Below, piece after piece: positions 1 through 7,298 of a stretch of 64,000 nucleotides of DNA. Numbering within the stretch: the first letter of the stretch is position 1; the number at the start of each line of letters is the position of its first letter. The position numbers were made by a program, and so were the translations under genes. The notes beneath the pieces are model-generated. The model searched no databases, had not been told where the DNA came from, and saw only the letters and a program-made list of their open reading frames with translations. Source of the DNA: Bacillus sp. HF117_J1_D (GTDB lineage: Bacteria; Bacillota; Bacilli; Bacillales; Bacillaceae_C); contig JAABNQ010000008.1 of the NCBI GenBank assembly GCA_009928435.1, forward strand, positions 16,279-80,278, given 5' to 3'.

Positions 1-2
1 GT

Positions 3-860
3 GCTCATGACTGCGGCAAGGGAATAGGCATTGCTGCTACCCATAGAGGAGATTTATATGAAGACTACGCCGGAATAGAAAAATTATCCAACCCTCTCCC
101 TCCACTTGTTTGCGTTAATACCACCGCGGGAACAGCAAGTGAAGTTACAAGGCATTGCGTCATCACCAACACTGACAAGAAAATCAAATATGTCATTGTC
201 AGTTGGAGAAATACACCCCTAGTCTCCATTAATGATCCCGAGCTTATGATCGGAAAGCCTCCAGCATTAACAGCAGCAACCGGGATGGATGCCTTGACAC
301 ATGCGGTTGAATCTTACCTCTCACTAGGAGCCAACCCTGTAACTGACGCAGCAGCAATCCAAGCCATTAAGCTGATTTCGAGAAACCTACGGCAAGCAGT
401 CGCATATGGACATAATATCGAAGCAAGAGAAAATATGGCCTACGCCTCTTTACTAGCCGGTATGGCTTTTAATAACGCTGGTCTCGGATATGTACATGCC
501 ATGGCCCATCAGCTTGGAGGACTGTATGACATGCCTCATGGAGTGGCAAATGCCATCCTACTTCCGCATGTAGAAAGATTCAACATCATCTCTAATCCAC
601 AAAAATTTGCAGACATAGCAAAATTTATGGGTGAAAACATAGAAGGTTTATCGATTCGAGATGCTGCCGATAAAGCTATAGCCGCCATTGAAAAACTGTC
701 ACGAGACGTCAAAATCCCAACAAACTTGAAAGAACTCGGCGTTAAAGAAGAGGACTTTGAATATATGGCAGACATGGCACTTCAAGACGGAAATGCTATC
801 AGCAACCCTATCCAAGGCAAAAAAGAGGACATTATTGAAATTTTCCAAGCAGCTTATTGA
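3..860 (+). CDS. Iron-containing alcohol dehydrogenase, C-terminal part (5' end outside window)
   Basis: The reading frame is open from the first bases of the window and encodes the last 285 residues of a group III (Fe-type) alcohol dehydrogenase; family members are about 385 residues. Such enzymes interconvert alcohols and aldehydes with NAD(P)H and a bound divalent metal. Visible signatures are AHDCGKGIGIAA near the dinucleotide-binding end, NTTAGTASEVTRH, and TAATGMDALTHAVE, which carries the Asp and His metal ligands (D-x3-H). The VHAMAHQLGGLYDMPHG segment supplies the two further ligand histidines, 14 residues apart as in FucO. The fold is complete to its C-terminus and a strong hairpin follows the stop. 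The substrate cannot be told from sequence. Confidence 0.95.
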   Translation, partial: AHDCGKGIGIAATHRGDLYEDYAGIEKLSNPLPPLVCVNTTAGTASEVTRHCVITNTDKKIKYVIVSWRNTPLVSINDPELMIGKPPALTAATGMDALTHAVESYLSLGANPVTDAAAIQAIKLISRNLRQAVAYGHNIEARENMAYASLLAGMAFNNAGLGYVHAMAHQLGGLYDMPHGVANAILLPHVERFNIISNPQKFADIAKFMGENIEGLSIRDAADKAIAAIEKLSRDVKIPTNLKELGVKEEDFEYMADMALQDGNAISNPIQGKKEDIIEIFQAAY

Positions 861-891
861 TTCTTCTCAAACTAAATAGCAATCCATAGAA

Positions 892-926
892 AGACCGCAG
901 AAGTTCTTCATTGACTTCTGCGGTCT
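892..926 (+). terminator. Hairpin terminator of the alcohol dehydrogenase gene
   Basis: A perfect 13-bp inverted repeat (AGACCGCAGAAGT / ACTTCTGCGGTCT) with a 9-nt loop lies 31 bp after the dehydrogenase stop. The downstream T-tract is weak, so termination strength is inferred. Confidence 0.7.
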
Positions 927-1117
927 CTATATCAATGAAACTCTGATCAAGTGTATGTAAAAGTTAATCTTACAATTAATCCGGTTAAAAAGACGTTTTT
1001 ATGAAACACACATATAAAGAGAGAAAATTCCATAAATACTCCAAAACCATTTTTAGACTTTTAAAGAAAGAGGATTTATATTATAATAAAACATGTGCTT
1101 TTTCCGACAAGTAACAT

Positions 1118-1190
1118 GGCTCCGTAGCTCAGAGGATAGAGCGTCGGTTTCCTAAACCGTGCGTCGCAGGTTCGATTCCTGCCGGGGCCG
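1118..1190 (+). tRNA. tRNA-Arg (anticodon CCT)
   Basis: This 73-nt sequence folds as a full cloverleaf. The acceptor arm GGCTCCG pairs with CGGGGCC and is followed by discriminator G. The D arm is GCTC/GAGC, the anticodon loop TTCCTAA contains CCT (reads AGG), and the T arm GCAGG-TTCGATT-CCTGC is perfect. The outermost anticodon-stem pair (27-43) is a T-T mismatch. The 3' CCA is not encoded (the next base is T), so it would be added after transcription. It stands alone rather than in a tRNA cluster. Confidence 0.96.
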
Positions 1191-1206
1191 TACCTAAAAA
1201 GTCCGT

Positions 1207-1249
1207 AACAGCAAGGGTTTCAGCGTATTCGCTCCCTTGCTGTTTTTTG
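1207..1249 (+). terminator. Rho-independent terminator of the tRNA gene
   Basis: An 11-bp perfect stem (AACAGCAAGGG / CCCTTGCTGTT) is followed by a run of T, 17 bp after the end of the tRNA. Confidence 0.85.
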
Positions 1250-1377
1250 TTAAATAGCAAAAGTAGTCTTGGATTGGTCACCTTTAGTGTTATAAAATGT
1301 AAATAATGGCGGTTTAACGATGCCACCCCAAGAAAAATACATTCATACGTTTGTTCATTATTTGATATAGCATCTAT

Positions 1378-1415
1378 AGGAGAAATCCCTCTGATCCATC
1401 TAAGGGATTTCTCCT
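1378..1415. terminator. Bidirectional hairpin after the Arg-rich microprotein gene
   Basis: A perfect 13-bp inverted repeat (AGGAGAAATCCCT / AGGGATTTCTCCT) with a 12-nt loop sits just past the stop of the minus-strand gene that ends at 1427. There is no clear T-tract on either side. Confidence 0.5.
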
Positions 1416-1426
1416 CCAGCATTTAC

Positions 1427-1588
1427 TTACCATTCAAAATCTTCATGTCTGTGTCTACGCCTTCTACATCTGCACTCGAATTCACGCTCACGTTCTCTAT
1501 CACGTCTTTCTTCACGGCACCTACAAATAAATCTCCTTCTTCGTCTTCCCCTTTCTCCACCGACAAATTCATCTTCAAAAATAAACAT
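1427..1588 (-). CDS. Arginine/cysteine-rich microprotein (unknown function)
   Basis: This 53-residue protein starts at an ATG preceded by GGGAGGTG eight bases upstream, a much better start than the longer open frame that extends to 1723. It opens with an acidic stretch (MFIFEDEFVGGE) and then becomes extremely basic, with 19 Arg out of 53, arranged as RRRRR and RRRR blocks separated by RE repeats. Two Cys-x-Cys pairs (ICRC, ECRC) could bind metal or form disulfides. It ends HRHEDFEW. I do not recognise a family. Charged, Cys-containing small proteins of this kind occur among spore coat components, but nothing here proves that. The composition is far from that of neighbouring genes. Confidence 0.6.
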   Translation of the reverse strand: MFIFEDEFVGGERGRRRRRFICRCREERRDREREREFECRCRRRRHRHEDFEW

Positions 1589-2066
1589 ATATCTAGCACC
1601 TCCCATGCTCTCTATTAAAGCCGGCTTCGATATTAACATATTGAAAAATATCAAATTTGATTGGACAGACCGTCTAATATAATCAAACATTTTTCGTGAA
1701 CTACATCGCCATTGAAGTGGCAAGCTTCCAGTTTACGCAACGAACTGTTGTCCAGCCAACGCGTACACTGTCTGCGTGACCAACGCCACTACTGATTGAG
1801 GTGATATTGAGCAGTTTGCAGTTAAAGCGGGGAACGAGTGGTAGCAAAAGTTCCTATCATAAGAAATTTTCTTTCAATACGGCAACAATTAGCAAAATAA
1901 GCCATCCAACATACAAAATCGGTCGGAGAAAAACGAAATATTCGTTTCTCCGACCGATTCATTTTAGTCAGCCTCGCTCCTATGCCTTTTGTTAGATAGA
2001 AAGCTACATCATTTATTACACTACCCATTCCATCGAACCATCGGCCTTTATTGACACAAGCTCAGC
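1589..2066. other. Gene-poor stretch
   Basis: I see no convincing gene in these 478 bases. The open frames at 1801-1995 (plus) and 1822-2028 (minus) run through the hairpin at 1917-1959 and lack ribosome binding sites. Confidence 0.5.
1917..1959 (-). terminator. Hairpin downstream of the duplicated-motif gene
   Basis: The inverted repeat AATCGGTCGG / CCGACCGATT extends inward through GAGAAA and ACGAA to an ATA loop. Read on the minus strand it is followed by TTTTG, so it can terminate transcripts coming from the gene that ends at 2067. Confidence 0.6.
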
Positions 2067-2393
2067 TCAAGGCGCATTCTGTCGAATTTTTAAATGACTA
2101 ATATGTACGTTTCTAAACTTTATGAACTCAAATAGCCTTTCATATCTGTCAATCAACTCCACTAAAGCCTTGTAATTAACCGTTACTGTTTCATTTCCAT
2201 AGGAATCTATATCTTCATCTTCAGTCGTAAAAATTTTATTCTCCTCAATATCCCCTTTATAGTCTAATAGTCTCTCATGTTCTTCCAAAAGCTTATTCAA
2301 GGCTTTATAATTAACCTTGACTGCACCTCTGTCGTTTACTTCACTCATATTTTTTTTGATAATCTGAATAAAATTCATCTCATTTGTTGGCAA
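2067..2393 (-). CDS. Hypothetical protein with a duplicated VxVNYKAL motif
   Basis: This 108-residue soluble protein starts at TTG with AGGGGAG five bases before it. It contains two copies of one motif: residues 25-43 (VKVNYKALNKLLEEHERLL) and 70-88 (VTVNYKALVELIDRYERLF), joined by an acidic linker. Each copy reads as a short strand followed by an amphipathic helix, suggesting an internal duplication or a pseudo-dimer. I see no signal peptide, membrane segment or known catalytic motif, and I do not recognise a family. It stands alone, with the hairpin at 1917-1959 about 110 bp downstream. Confidence 0.7.
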   Translation of the reverse strand: MPTNEMNFIQIIKKNMSEVNDRGAVKVNYKALNKLLEEHERLLDYKGDIEENKIFTTEDEDIDSYGNETVTVNYKALVELIDRYERLFEFIKFRNVHISHLKIRQNAP

Positions 2394-2689
2394 ATTGACT
2401 CCCCTAACTATATTTTATACCAAAAAGGACTATTTCCCCACTGATATTAATCCCTATTATTGAACAATAATTGACAGATAGGCTTAAATTATTTGAATTT
2501 TTCCCATCAATTCATTTTCATCATGTGACTTCTTTATTTAGGATTAAATGTCCAGGTCGGGTACAACTTTCTCAATCCAATCGGTTAGACTTCTAAAGCA
2601 TATTTGAGCACATCCCCTCATACAAATCCAATTATTTGAATGTATATTTTTTCCTTCGTTACAAAAACTGATAAAAAATGGAGGAAAAT

Positions 2690-2857
2690 ATGGAGAACAA
2701 TCTCAATGAACTCAGTCAACAAATTCAAAATTTAAGAAAGTATCTGAACGAACTGGCAAAGTCTAAACAACTGTCAGACCCAAAGGTAATCGAAACAAGC
2801 CAAAAGCTAGACGAATTATTAAATGAGTTTGAGCACCTAATAAAATCGAAAGATTAA
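2690..2857 (+). CDS. Spo0E-like aspartyl-phosphate phosphatase family protein
   Basis: A 55-residue gene with GGAGGA just upstream of the ATG; an in-frame ATG four codons earlier has no binding site. The protein is two helices joined by a turn and carries the family signature SQKLDELL at residues 37-44. In Spo0E, YisI and YnzD the Ser-Gln-x-x-x-Asp core dephosphorylates Spo0A~P and so delays sporulation. Size, helical pattern and signature all agree with this family. Which phosphorylated partner it acts on is not visible. Its presence supports a spore-forming host. Confidence 0.8.
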   Translation: MENNLNELSQQIQNLRKYLNELAKSKQLSDPKVIETSQKLDELLNEFEHLIKSKD

Positions 2858-2888
2858 ATTTGCTTTTTAAAAAAGAATTGCCTAGATT

Positions 2889-2944
2889 AGCCGCTTCATG
2901 AGTTACTCCATTAAATATTCTTTTGTAAAACAAGTGGCTTTTTT
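2889..2944 (+). terminator. Possible terminator after the Spo0E-like gene
   Basis: AGCCGCTT pairs with AAGTGGCT (8 bp, one G-T) across a long loop of about 35 nt and is followed by TTTTTT. The long loop makes this less certain. Confidence 0.45.
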
Positions 2945-3008
2945 CAACCTTTTGACCCTTAACCTATGAATCAGCATCGCAGTAATTAACAGAGGTGTGT
3001 TCAAATTA

Positions 3009-3476
3009 ATGAATAATAATCATTCCATATTAATATGGAAATTGGCAATAGGCTCTGCTTTATCTTGGGAATTAGCCCAGCTACTTGGTTCAAAGCATCC
3101 CTATTTAGCCCCATTATCAGTTATATTATGTCTTCAACCAACTCTTGATAAATCAATCCGAATCTCTATAAAACGGATAATTGGAACCATTATTGGTATT
3201 CTTGTAACAGTGCTAATTGCAAGCCATATCAAGATAAACGGCTTAAACTTAGGCTTATTAATTTTATTAGGCTGTTTTATAACTCAGTGGTTAAAGTTTG
3301 ATAAAGTCGTCATTCATCATGCTGCAATCACAATGTTATTTGTTTTTGTATTTGAACACCAAACAAAACATTATGCCTTAGACAGAATGAGAGATGCTGT
3401 TGTCGGTGTCGTTGTGACAATATTGATACAGTTCGTTTGGTTCCGGATCATGAAAAGAAGCAAAGCTGCATCATAG
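3009..3476 (+). CDS. FUSC/aromatic acid exporter-like membrane protein (short form)
   Basis: A 155-residue membrane protein with about four hydrophobic segments. The N-terminal WKLAIGSALSWELAQLLGSK and the following HPYLAPLSVILCLQP resemble the start of the FUSC / aromatic acid exporter (ArAE) membrane domain of YqjA/YgaE-type proteins, in which this pattern repeats. The RISIKRIIGTIIG segment and a basic C-terminus (RIMKRSKAAS) also fit. It lacks the long cytosolic C-terminal domain of full ArAE proteins, so it is either a minimal version or a subunit. The start is the ATG about 11 bases after AGAGGTG; a GTG at 2997 overlaps the binding site and is less likely. Transport substrate unknown. 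Confidence 0.7.
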   Translation: MNNNHSILIWKLAIGSALSWELAQLLGSKHPYLAPLSVILCLQPTLDKSIRISIKRIIGTIIGILVTVLIASHIKINGLNLGLLILLGCFITQWLKFDKVVIHHAAITMLFVFVFEHQTKHYALDRMRDAVVGVVVTILIQFVWFRIMKRSKAAS

Positions 3477-3595
3477 AAGAATTTTGTAAAAGCTTTTTTT
3501 CTTAAATGGTAATATGAAATGCAACAATTCCCAAAACCCATATTTACCGCTGTTTGAATAGAGAAGTATGGAGGGAAAACAAAGGAGGGAATCCA

Positions 3596-3775
3596 TTGGA
3601 TAAGAATCATGAAAAAAGCTTGAAACTTGCCGGCAGAAAGTACGAATTGAATGATCCCCATGAAAAAGACTCTATTTCAAAGGCACTTGCTGCCACCCAT
3701 GAACAGGTTAGTGACGCTTACATTGAAGGACAAATCGATCCAGTCATAGAAGAGGAAAACGGAGAAGATAGATAA
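3596..3775 (+). CDS. YozQ-like DUF4025 family small protein
   Basis: A 59-residue hydrophilic protein starting at TTG, with AAAGGAGGG eight bases upstream. The longer open frame from 3554 runs through that binding site and is rejected. The C-terminal half, with THEQVSDAYIEGQIDPVIEE, matches the conserved part of the YozQ / DUF4025 family of Bacillus as I remember it. It is acidic, without membrane segment or catalytic motif. No function is established for the family. A short CGAAGA/TCTTCG hairpin follows immediately. Confidence 0.7.
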   Translation: MDKNHEKSLKLAGRKYELNDPHEKDSISKALAATHEQVSDAYIEGQIDPVIEEENGEDR

Positions 3776-3780
3776 CTAAA

Positions 3781-3803
3781 ACGAAGAAACTTCTTCGCTT
3801 TTC
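3781..3803 (+). terminator. Short terminator after the YozQ-like gene
   Basis: CGAAGA and TCTTCG form a short stem with a 4-nt loop, followed by CTTTTC. Confidence 0.5.
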
Positions 3804-3910
3804 ATTCATAGGTGTTGAAAAGCGAGCATTGTATTAAAAATCATTGTACAAACGGGAGCTGGATTCAAGCGACTCGAATAGAATGGACGAATTCCTACCG
3901 ATCAAAAAAC

Positions 3911-3936
3911 ACCTCCTGCAGATGATTGCAGGAGGT
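3911..3936. terminator. Strong symmetrical hairpin, likely bidirectional terminator
   Basis: ACCTCCTGCA and TGCAGGAGGT form a perfect 10-bp stem with a 6-nt loop, preceded by AAAAAAC. There is no obvious gene immediately upstream on the plus strand. Confidence 0.55.
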
Positions 3937-3992
3937 TTATCTATGGCATAGATTTCGAGCATGTGCATACATTTAAACAAGGAGGAATGCTC

Positions 3993-4133
3993 ATGCAATT
4001 ATGGGTCACTCTTGGATTGGCAGGCGTTTTGGCTGCCATCGCCGGATTTCTTGTCTACTTTATTCATAGCGTCTTAAATGATGACGATTCCCACACAATC
4101 GACTCGTTGCCACCAGATGAAAAAGAGAATTAA
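3993..4133 (+). CDS. Small single-span membrane protein
   Basis: A 46-residue gene with AAGGAGGA eight bases before the ATG. Residues 4-27 form one hydrophobic helix (Gly/Ala/Leu/Val rich, ending FLVYFIHSV). An acidic, Asp-rich tail with a PP motif follows (NDDDSHTID, then LPPDEKEN). The likely topology is N-out, C-in. A TCCTGTC/GACAGGA terminator follows directly. I do not recognise the family. It lies just upstream of a second peptide of the same architecture, so the two may be related. Confidence 0.7.
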   Translation: MQLWVTLGLAGVLAAIAGFLVYFIHSVLNDDDSHTIDSLPPDEKEN

Positions 4134-4142
4134 GAGAAATTT

Positions 4143-4164
4143 TCCTGTCATTGACAGGATTTTT
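4143..4164 (+). terminator. Rho-independent terminator
   Basis: TCCTGTC-ATT-GACAGGA followed by TTTTT, 10 bp after the stop of the small membrane protein gene. Confidence 0.8.
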
Positions 4165-4245
4165 ATGTTTATCAGCTAAAAAAGAGGGAATAAGATATGT
4201 ATCTTCATTGTTTCCACATTACCGAAAAAATAGGAGGTAACTGAA

Positions 4246-4401
4246 TTGGATGTATCAATCTTGATCGGGCTTGTTATCTTTTTGTTGGTAGTCGCTCTGT
4301 TCTTAGTATTTTTTATCAGTTCCGCACTCAAATTCGAGGATGCAAACAAAGTAGACCAGCCCATATCCTCTAGCAAACTTGAAAACAGCAATAAACACTA
4401 A
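4246..4401 (+). CDS. Small single-span membrane protein
   Basis: A 51-residue gene starting at TTG, with TAGGAGGTAA ahead of it. Residues 4-28 are one strongly hydrophobic helix (ILIGLVIFLLVVALFLVFFI), followed by a polar tail ending KLENSNKH. It may belong to the small YtzI-like group of Bacillus membrane peptides, but the sequence is too short to be sure. It converges on pabC, and the two genes share a hairpin at 4416-4445. Confidence 0.65.
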   Translation: MDVSILIGLVIFLLVVALFLVFFISSALKFEDANKVDQPISSSKLENSNKH

Positions 4402-4415
4402 CTATGTTTTAGAAG

Positions 4416-4445
4416 CTCCTGCCAAAATTAGCAGGAGTTCTTTAT
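4416..4445. terminator. Terminator between the small membrane gene and pabC
   Basis: CTCCTGC and GCAGGAG form a 7-bp stem with an 8-nt loop, followed on the plus strand by TTCTTTATT. Confidence 0.65.
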
Positions 4446-4447
4446 TA

Positions 4448-5284
4448 TCATTCGATGATACATTTTTGATACAATCCGTACAGCTTTTGTACAATGGCCC
4501 CTTCCTGCCCTGGAAATGTCTTCCCTTCGTATTCCTTTACAGGGACAATTTCCTGAATGGAATTGGTAAAGAATATTTCATCTGCCAGGATGAGCGCCTC
4601 CTCTTTATAGAACCCTTCTTCTACAGGTATCCCCAATCTCTCAGCAAGCCGGAATATGAACTGCCTTGTAATTCCATTCAGTATTCCAGTTTCAATTGCC
4701 GGGGTATATATCTTCCGATCTTTCACCCAAAACAGATTTGAAGTAACACCTTCCGCCAAATAGCCATCTTCAGAAAGAAAGATCCCCTCTTTCCCTGGAT
4801 CAGCGCCAAGCTCACGCTTAGCAGCTATATTATTAAAAAAATGATGGGATTTTAAACGTGTTTTCGTTTCAGGCGTGTTGCGCCTTATTGTTAAGAGCAC
4901 CGCTTCCTTCTCTCGAAGCGGCTCAAGACGAGGAAGCTCCTTTTGAAAAATGATGACTGTCGGCTCCGAGTATAAACTGGTCTGCAAACCTATTTCTGCG
5001 GGCCCTGCCGAAACATTCATCCTTATATAAGAATCCCGCAACTGATTAAGCTCCGATAGTTTTTCAATGGCGGATAAGACTTCTTCCCTTTCAAAAATGC
5101 GATTTATTCCCATCTCTACAAGTGCTGTATTCAGCCGCTCAAGATGTTCATCGAGTAAAAAAGGCATTCCCCCATATGTTCGGAACGTTTCAAACGCCCC
5201 CACACCATATAAATAACCATGATCAAATGGGGAAATGAGCGCCTTTTCTTTCTCAATGATTTCGCCGTTCAAAAAAATATACAT
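4448..5284 (-). CDS. pabC: 4-amino-4-deoxychorismate lyase PabC
   Basis: A 278-residue class IV PLP-dependent enzyme that splits 4-amino-4-deoxychorismate into p-aminobenzoate and pyruvate in folate synthesis. It begins MYIFLNGEIIEKEKA; one base separates its ATG from the pabA stop. An upstream ATG within pabA has no binding site. Family marks are FDHGYLYGVGAFETFRTYGG, the LKSHHFFNNIAAK segment whose first Lys is the expected Schiff-base residue, the EGVTSNLF phosphate-binding turn, and GITRQFIF. It resembles D-amino acid and branched-chain aminotransferases, but its place after pabB-pabA makes the lyase role most likely. The active-site features look intact, unlike those of PabA next door. 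Confidence 0.9.
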   Translation of the reverse strand: MYIFLNGEIIEKEKALISPFDHGYLYGVGAFETFRTYGGMPFLLDEHLERLNTALVEMGINRIFEREEVLSAIEKLSELNQLRDSYIRMNVSAGPAEIGLQTSLYSEPTVIIFQKELPRLEPLREKEAVLLTIRRNTPETKTRLKSHHFFNNIAAKRELGADPGKEGIFLSEDGYLAEGVTSNLFWVKDRKIYTPAIETGILNGITRQFIFRLAERLGIPVEEGFYKEEALILADEIFFTNSIQEIVPVKEYEGKTFPGQEGAIVQKLYGLYQKCIIE

Positions 5285-5285
5285 G

Positions 5286-5867
5286 TCAGTCCACAACCAT
5301 CCGATGATATTCAATAAAGTTTTTAAACAATTGCTCCCCCACCTCAGTCATAATTGATTCGGGATTAAATTGCAAACCTTCCACGGGGTAATCCTTATGC
5401 CTGATGGCCATGATCTCCTCTTTCGAGCTCCATGCCGACACAACCAGACAATCAGGGAGATTTTCATTGCTAATCATTAATGAATGATAGCGGGTAGCAG
5501 AAAAAGGTTGCTCGATCTTCCTGAAAATGGTTTCTCCATCGTGAAAAATATCCATTGCCTTACCCGGGAGAAGGTTGTCTGTCTTTTCCAACTCTCCTCC
5601 AAAGGCTTCAGCAATTGCATGGCAACCCAAACCCACTCCAAGGATAGGAACTTTACCTGAAAAGCGTTCAATCGCTTCCCTCGTAACTCCGTCTGAAGCG
5701 GGTCTTCCAGGCCCAGATGAAATCACAATATACTTAGGTTTCAACAGATTGATCTCCTCAATTGAAAGTTTGTCATACCTTTTCACAAGGATATCCCTAT
5801 TTATTTTCCCTAACGCTTGAGCGATATTGTATGTGAAAGAATCATCATGATCGATGATAAGGATCAT
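5286..5867 (-). CDS. pabA: PabA/TrpG-type glutamine amidotransferase subunit with a degenerate catalytic triad
   Basis: A 193-residue class I amidotransferase. The normal role is to release ammonia from glutamine for PabB (or TrpE). The ATG overlaps the pabB stop (ATGA); upstream in-frame codons lie inside pabB. The fold is well preserved: LIIDHDDSFTYNIAQ, VISSGPGRP, the nucleophile elbow, RYHSLMI, and QFNPESIMTE near the end. The key residues are not. The elbow reads GVGLGCHA where active enzymes have GVCLGHQA, so Cys79 is Gly. QFHPES reads QFNPES, so His168 is Asn. Only Glu170 of the triad remains. Glutaminase activity is therefore predicted lost, while binding to PabB may persist. Frame and codons around both changes are clean. 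Confidence 0.9.
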   Translation of the reverse strand: MILIIDHDDSFTYNIAQALGKINRDILVKRYDKLSIEEINLLKPKYIVISSGPGRPASDGVTREAIERFSGKVPILGVGLGCHAIAEAFGGELEKTDNLLPGKAMDIFHDGETIFRKIEQPFSATRYHSLMISNENLPDCLVVSAWSSKEEIMAIRHKDYPVEGLQFNPESIMTEVGEQLFKNFIEYHRMVVD

Positions 5868-7270
5868 GCGAATGCCCCCTCTTTCTCCGCCTCTTCCTTT
5901 GCCTTCCAAAGGGCAGCTGCCTTATTCAGTGACTCTTCGTATTCCGCTTTCGGGTCCGAGTCAATCACGATTCCAGCCCCAGCCTGTACATGACACAGTT
6001 GATCCTTGATGACCATCGTCCTAATTACAATGTTTAAGTGAGCATCTCCATTGAATCCGATCCAGCCCATTGTCCCCGTATATACGCCCCGTTTGACAGG
6101 CTCCAGTTCTTCGACAATTTCCAGCGTTCTTTTCTTCGGTGCGCCGGTGATGCTGCCACCTGGAAAAACTGCTTCAATCAAGTCATATACATTTTTTTCT
6201 TCAGATAATGTTCCGTTTACATGTGAAACGATATGCATGACGTGTGAATATTTTTCAATCACCATCAATTCATCCACTTGTACACTGCCAAATTCACACA
6301 CCTTGCCAAAATCATTTCTCTCCAAATCAACAAGCATGATATGCTCTGCCAGATCCTTTTCATTGGAGAGCAGTTCCTTTTCAAGCTGCCTATCTTCTTC
6401 CTCGTTATTTCCCCGCGGCCTTGTCCCACCAATTGGCCTTGTTCCGACTTTTCTTCCGTCTTTTTTGATCAAAAGCTCTGGAGAACCAGAAACAATTTGG
6501 AATTCCGGTGTATGGAAATAGCCCATATAAGGTGAGGGATTTAAAGTTCTCAGTTTTTTATACACATTGAAAGGCGTTGTGAACAACTGATCTGATTGCC
6601 GAACCGTCAGATTGACTTGACTAACATCGCCTTCCCGTATGTAATTCTTCACTTTTTCAACAGCAGCAATAAAATTGGTTTCACTTAAAGATAGCTGGGG
6701 CTGACTCTCACCACCGTCATTCGCCGCTGCCAACGAATTGTTCAACTCTACTTCCGCAGCCTTAAGCCAAGCCCTCTTTGATTCTATTAATCTTTCCTTT
6801 GCCAAATCCCCGTTCAATGTCAGCAACCACAAGCATTGTTCTTCATGATCAAACACTGACCATTCATCGAACACAAGAAAATAAAAGAGCGGCATCTTCA
6901 TATCATCCTCAGCTTTATGAGGTAGATGCTCAATGCACCATGCATAATCATAGCTTATATATCCAATCGCTCCTCCCTGAAAGTCAGGCAGTCCTGGTAA
7001 TGGAGGAAAGGAAAATCTATTCATCCACTTTTCCAGCGTTTGAAGGGGATTTCCTTCCATTACTTCGGTCTGATTCCCCTGTGTTATTTCAATCTTTCGT
7101 TCACCTGCACTAATGATAGCAAACGGGTCGATTCCTGCAATACTGTATCTCCCCGTCTGGCCGCTCTCTAAAAGAACATGCTGTTCTTTGTCAGTGGTTA
7201 AGTTGGAATACGCCTTAAAAAACCTATCCTGATCAAATGGTATTTTTTCAAACATCACAGGCTGCTCCAT
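5864..7270 (-). CDS. pabB: Aminodeoxychorismate synthase component I (PabB/TrpE family)
   Basis: A 468-residue chorismate-utilising enzyme, full length, first gene of pabBAC. The N-terminal TrpE-like domain has LLESGQTGRYSIAG at residues 33-46. The chorismate-binding domain has SGSPELL (261-267), RPIGGTRPRG (278-287), VDLERNDFGKVC, HIVSHVNG, PGGSITGAPKKRTLEI and the C-terminal GAGIVIDSDPKAEYEES. E. coli PabB has Lys at the position of Gly281 (PIKGT), and anthranilate synthases usually have Ala (PIAGT), so Gly leaves the exact product uncertain. The downstream pabC favours p-aminobenzoate. The start ATG has GGAAGTG nine bases upstream. Repeat copy A begins only 29 bp upstream of the start. Confidence 0.85.
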   Translation of the reverse strand: MEQPVMFEKIPFDQDRFFKAYSNLTTDKEQHVLLESGQTGRYSIAGIDPFAIISAGERKIEITQGNQTEVMEGNPLQTLEKWMNRFSFPPLPGLPDFQGGAIGYISYDYAWCIEHLPHKAEDDMKMPLFYFLVFDEWSVFDHEEQCLWLLTLNGDLAKERLIESKRAWLKAAEVELNNSLAAANDGGESQPQLSLSETNFIAAVEKVKNYIREGDVSQVNLTVRQSDQLFTTPFNVYKKLRTLNPSPYMGYFHTPEFQIVSGSPELLIKKDGRKVGTRPIGGTRPRGNNEEEDRQLEKELLSNEKDLAEHIMLVDLERNDFGKVCEFGSVQVDELMVIEKYSHVMHIVSHVNGTLSEEKNVYDLIEAVFPGGSITGAPKKRTLEIVEELEPVKRGVYTGTMGWIGFNGDAHLNIVIRTMVIKDQLCHVQAGAGIVIDSDPKAEYEESLNKAAALWKAKEEAEKEGAFA

Positions 7271-7298
7271 AACTGCAACACTTCCTATCTATGAGGTT

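Noticed and set aside
1129..1422. 97-residue minus-strand open frame
   Set aside because: It runs antisense through the tRNA-Arg and its terminator, without a ribosome binding site or recognisable protein pattern.
6051..6521. 156-residue plus-strand open frame
   Set aside because: Fully antisense inside pabB, which has clear family motifs. The frame is low in complexity (Ser/Pro rich) and has no binding site.
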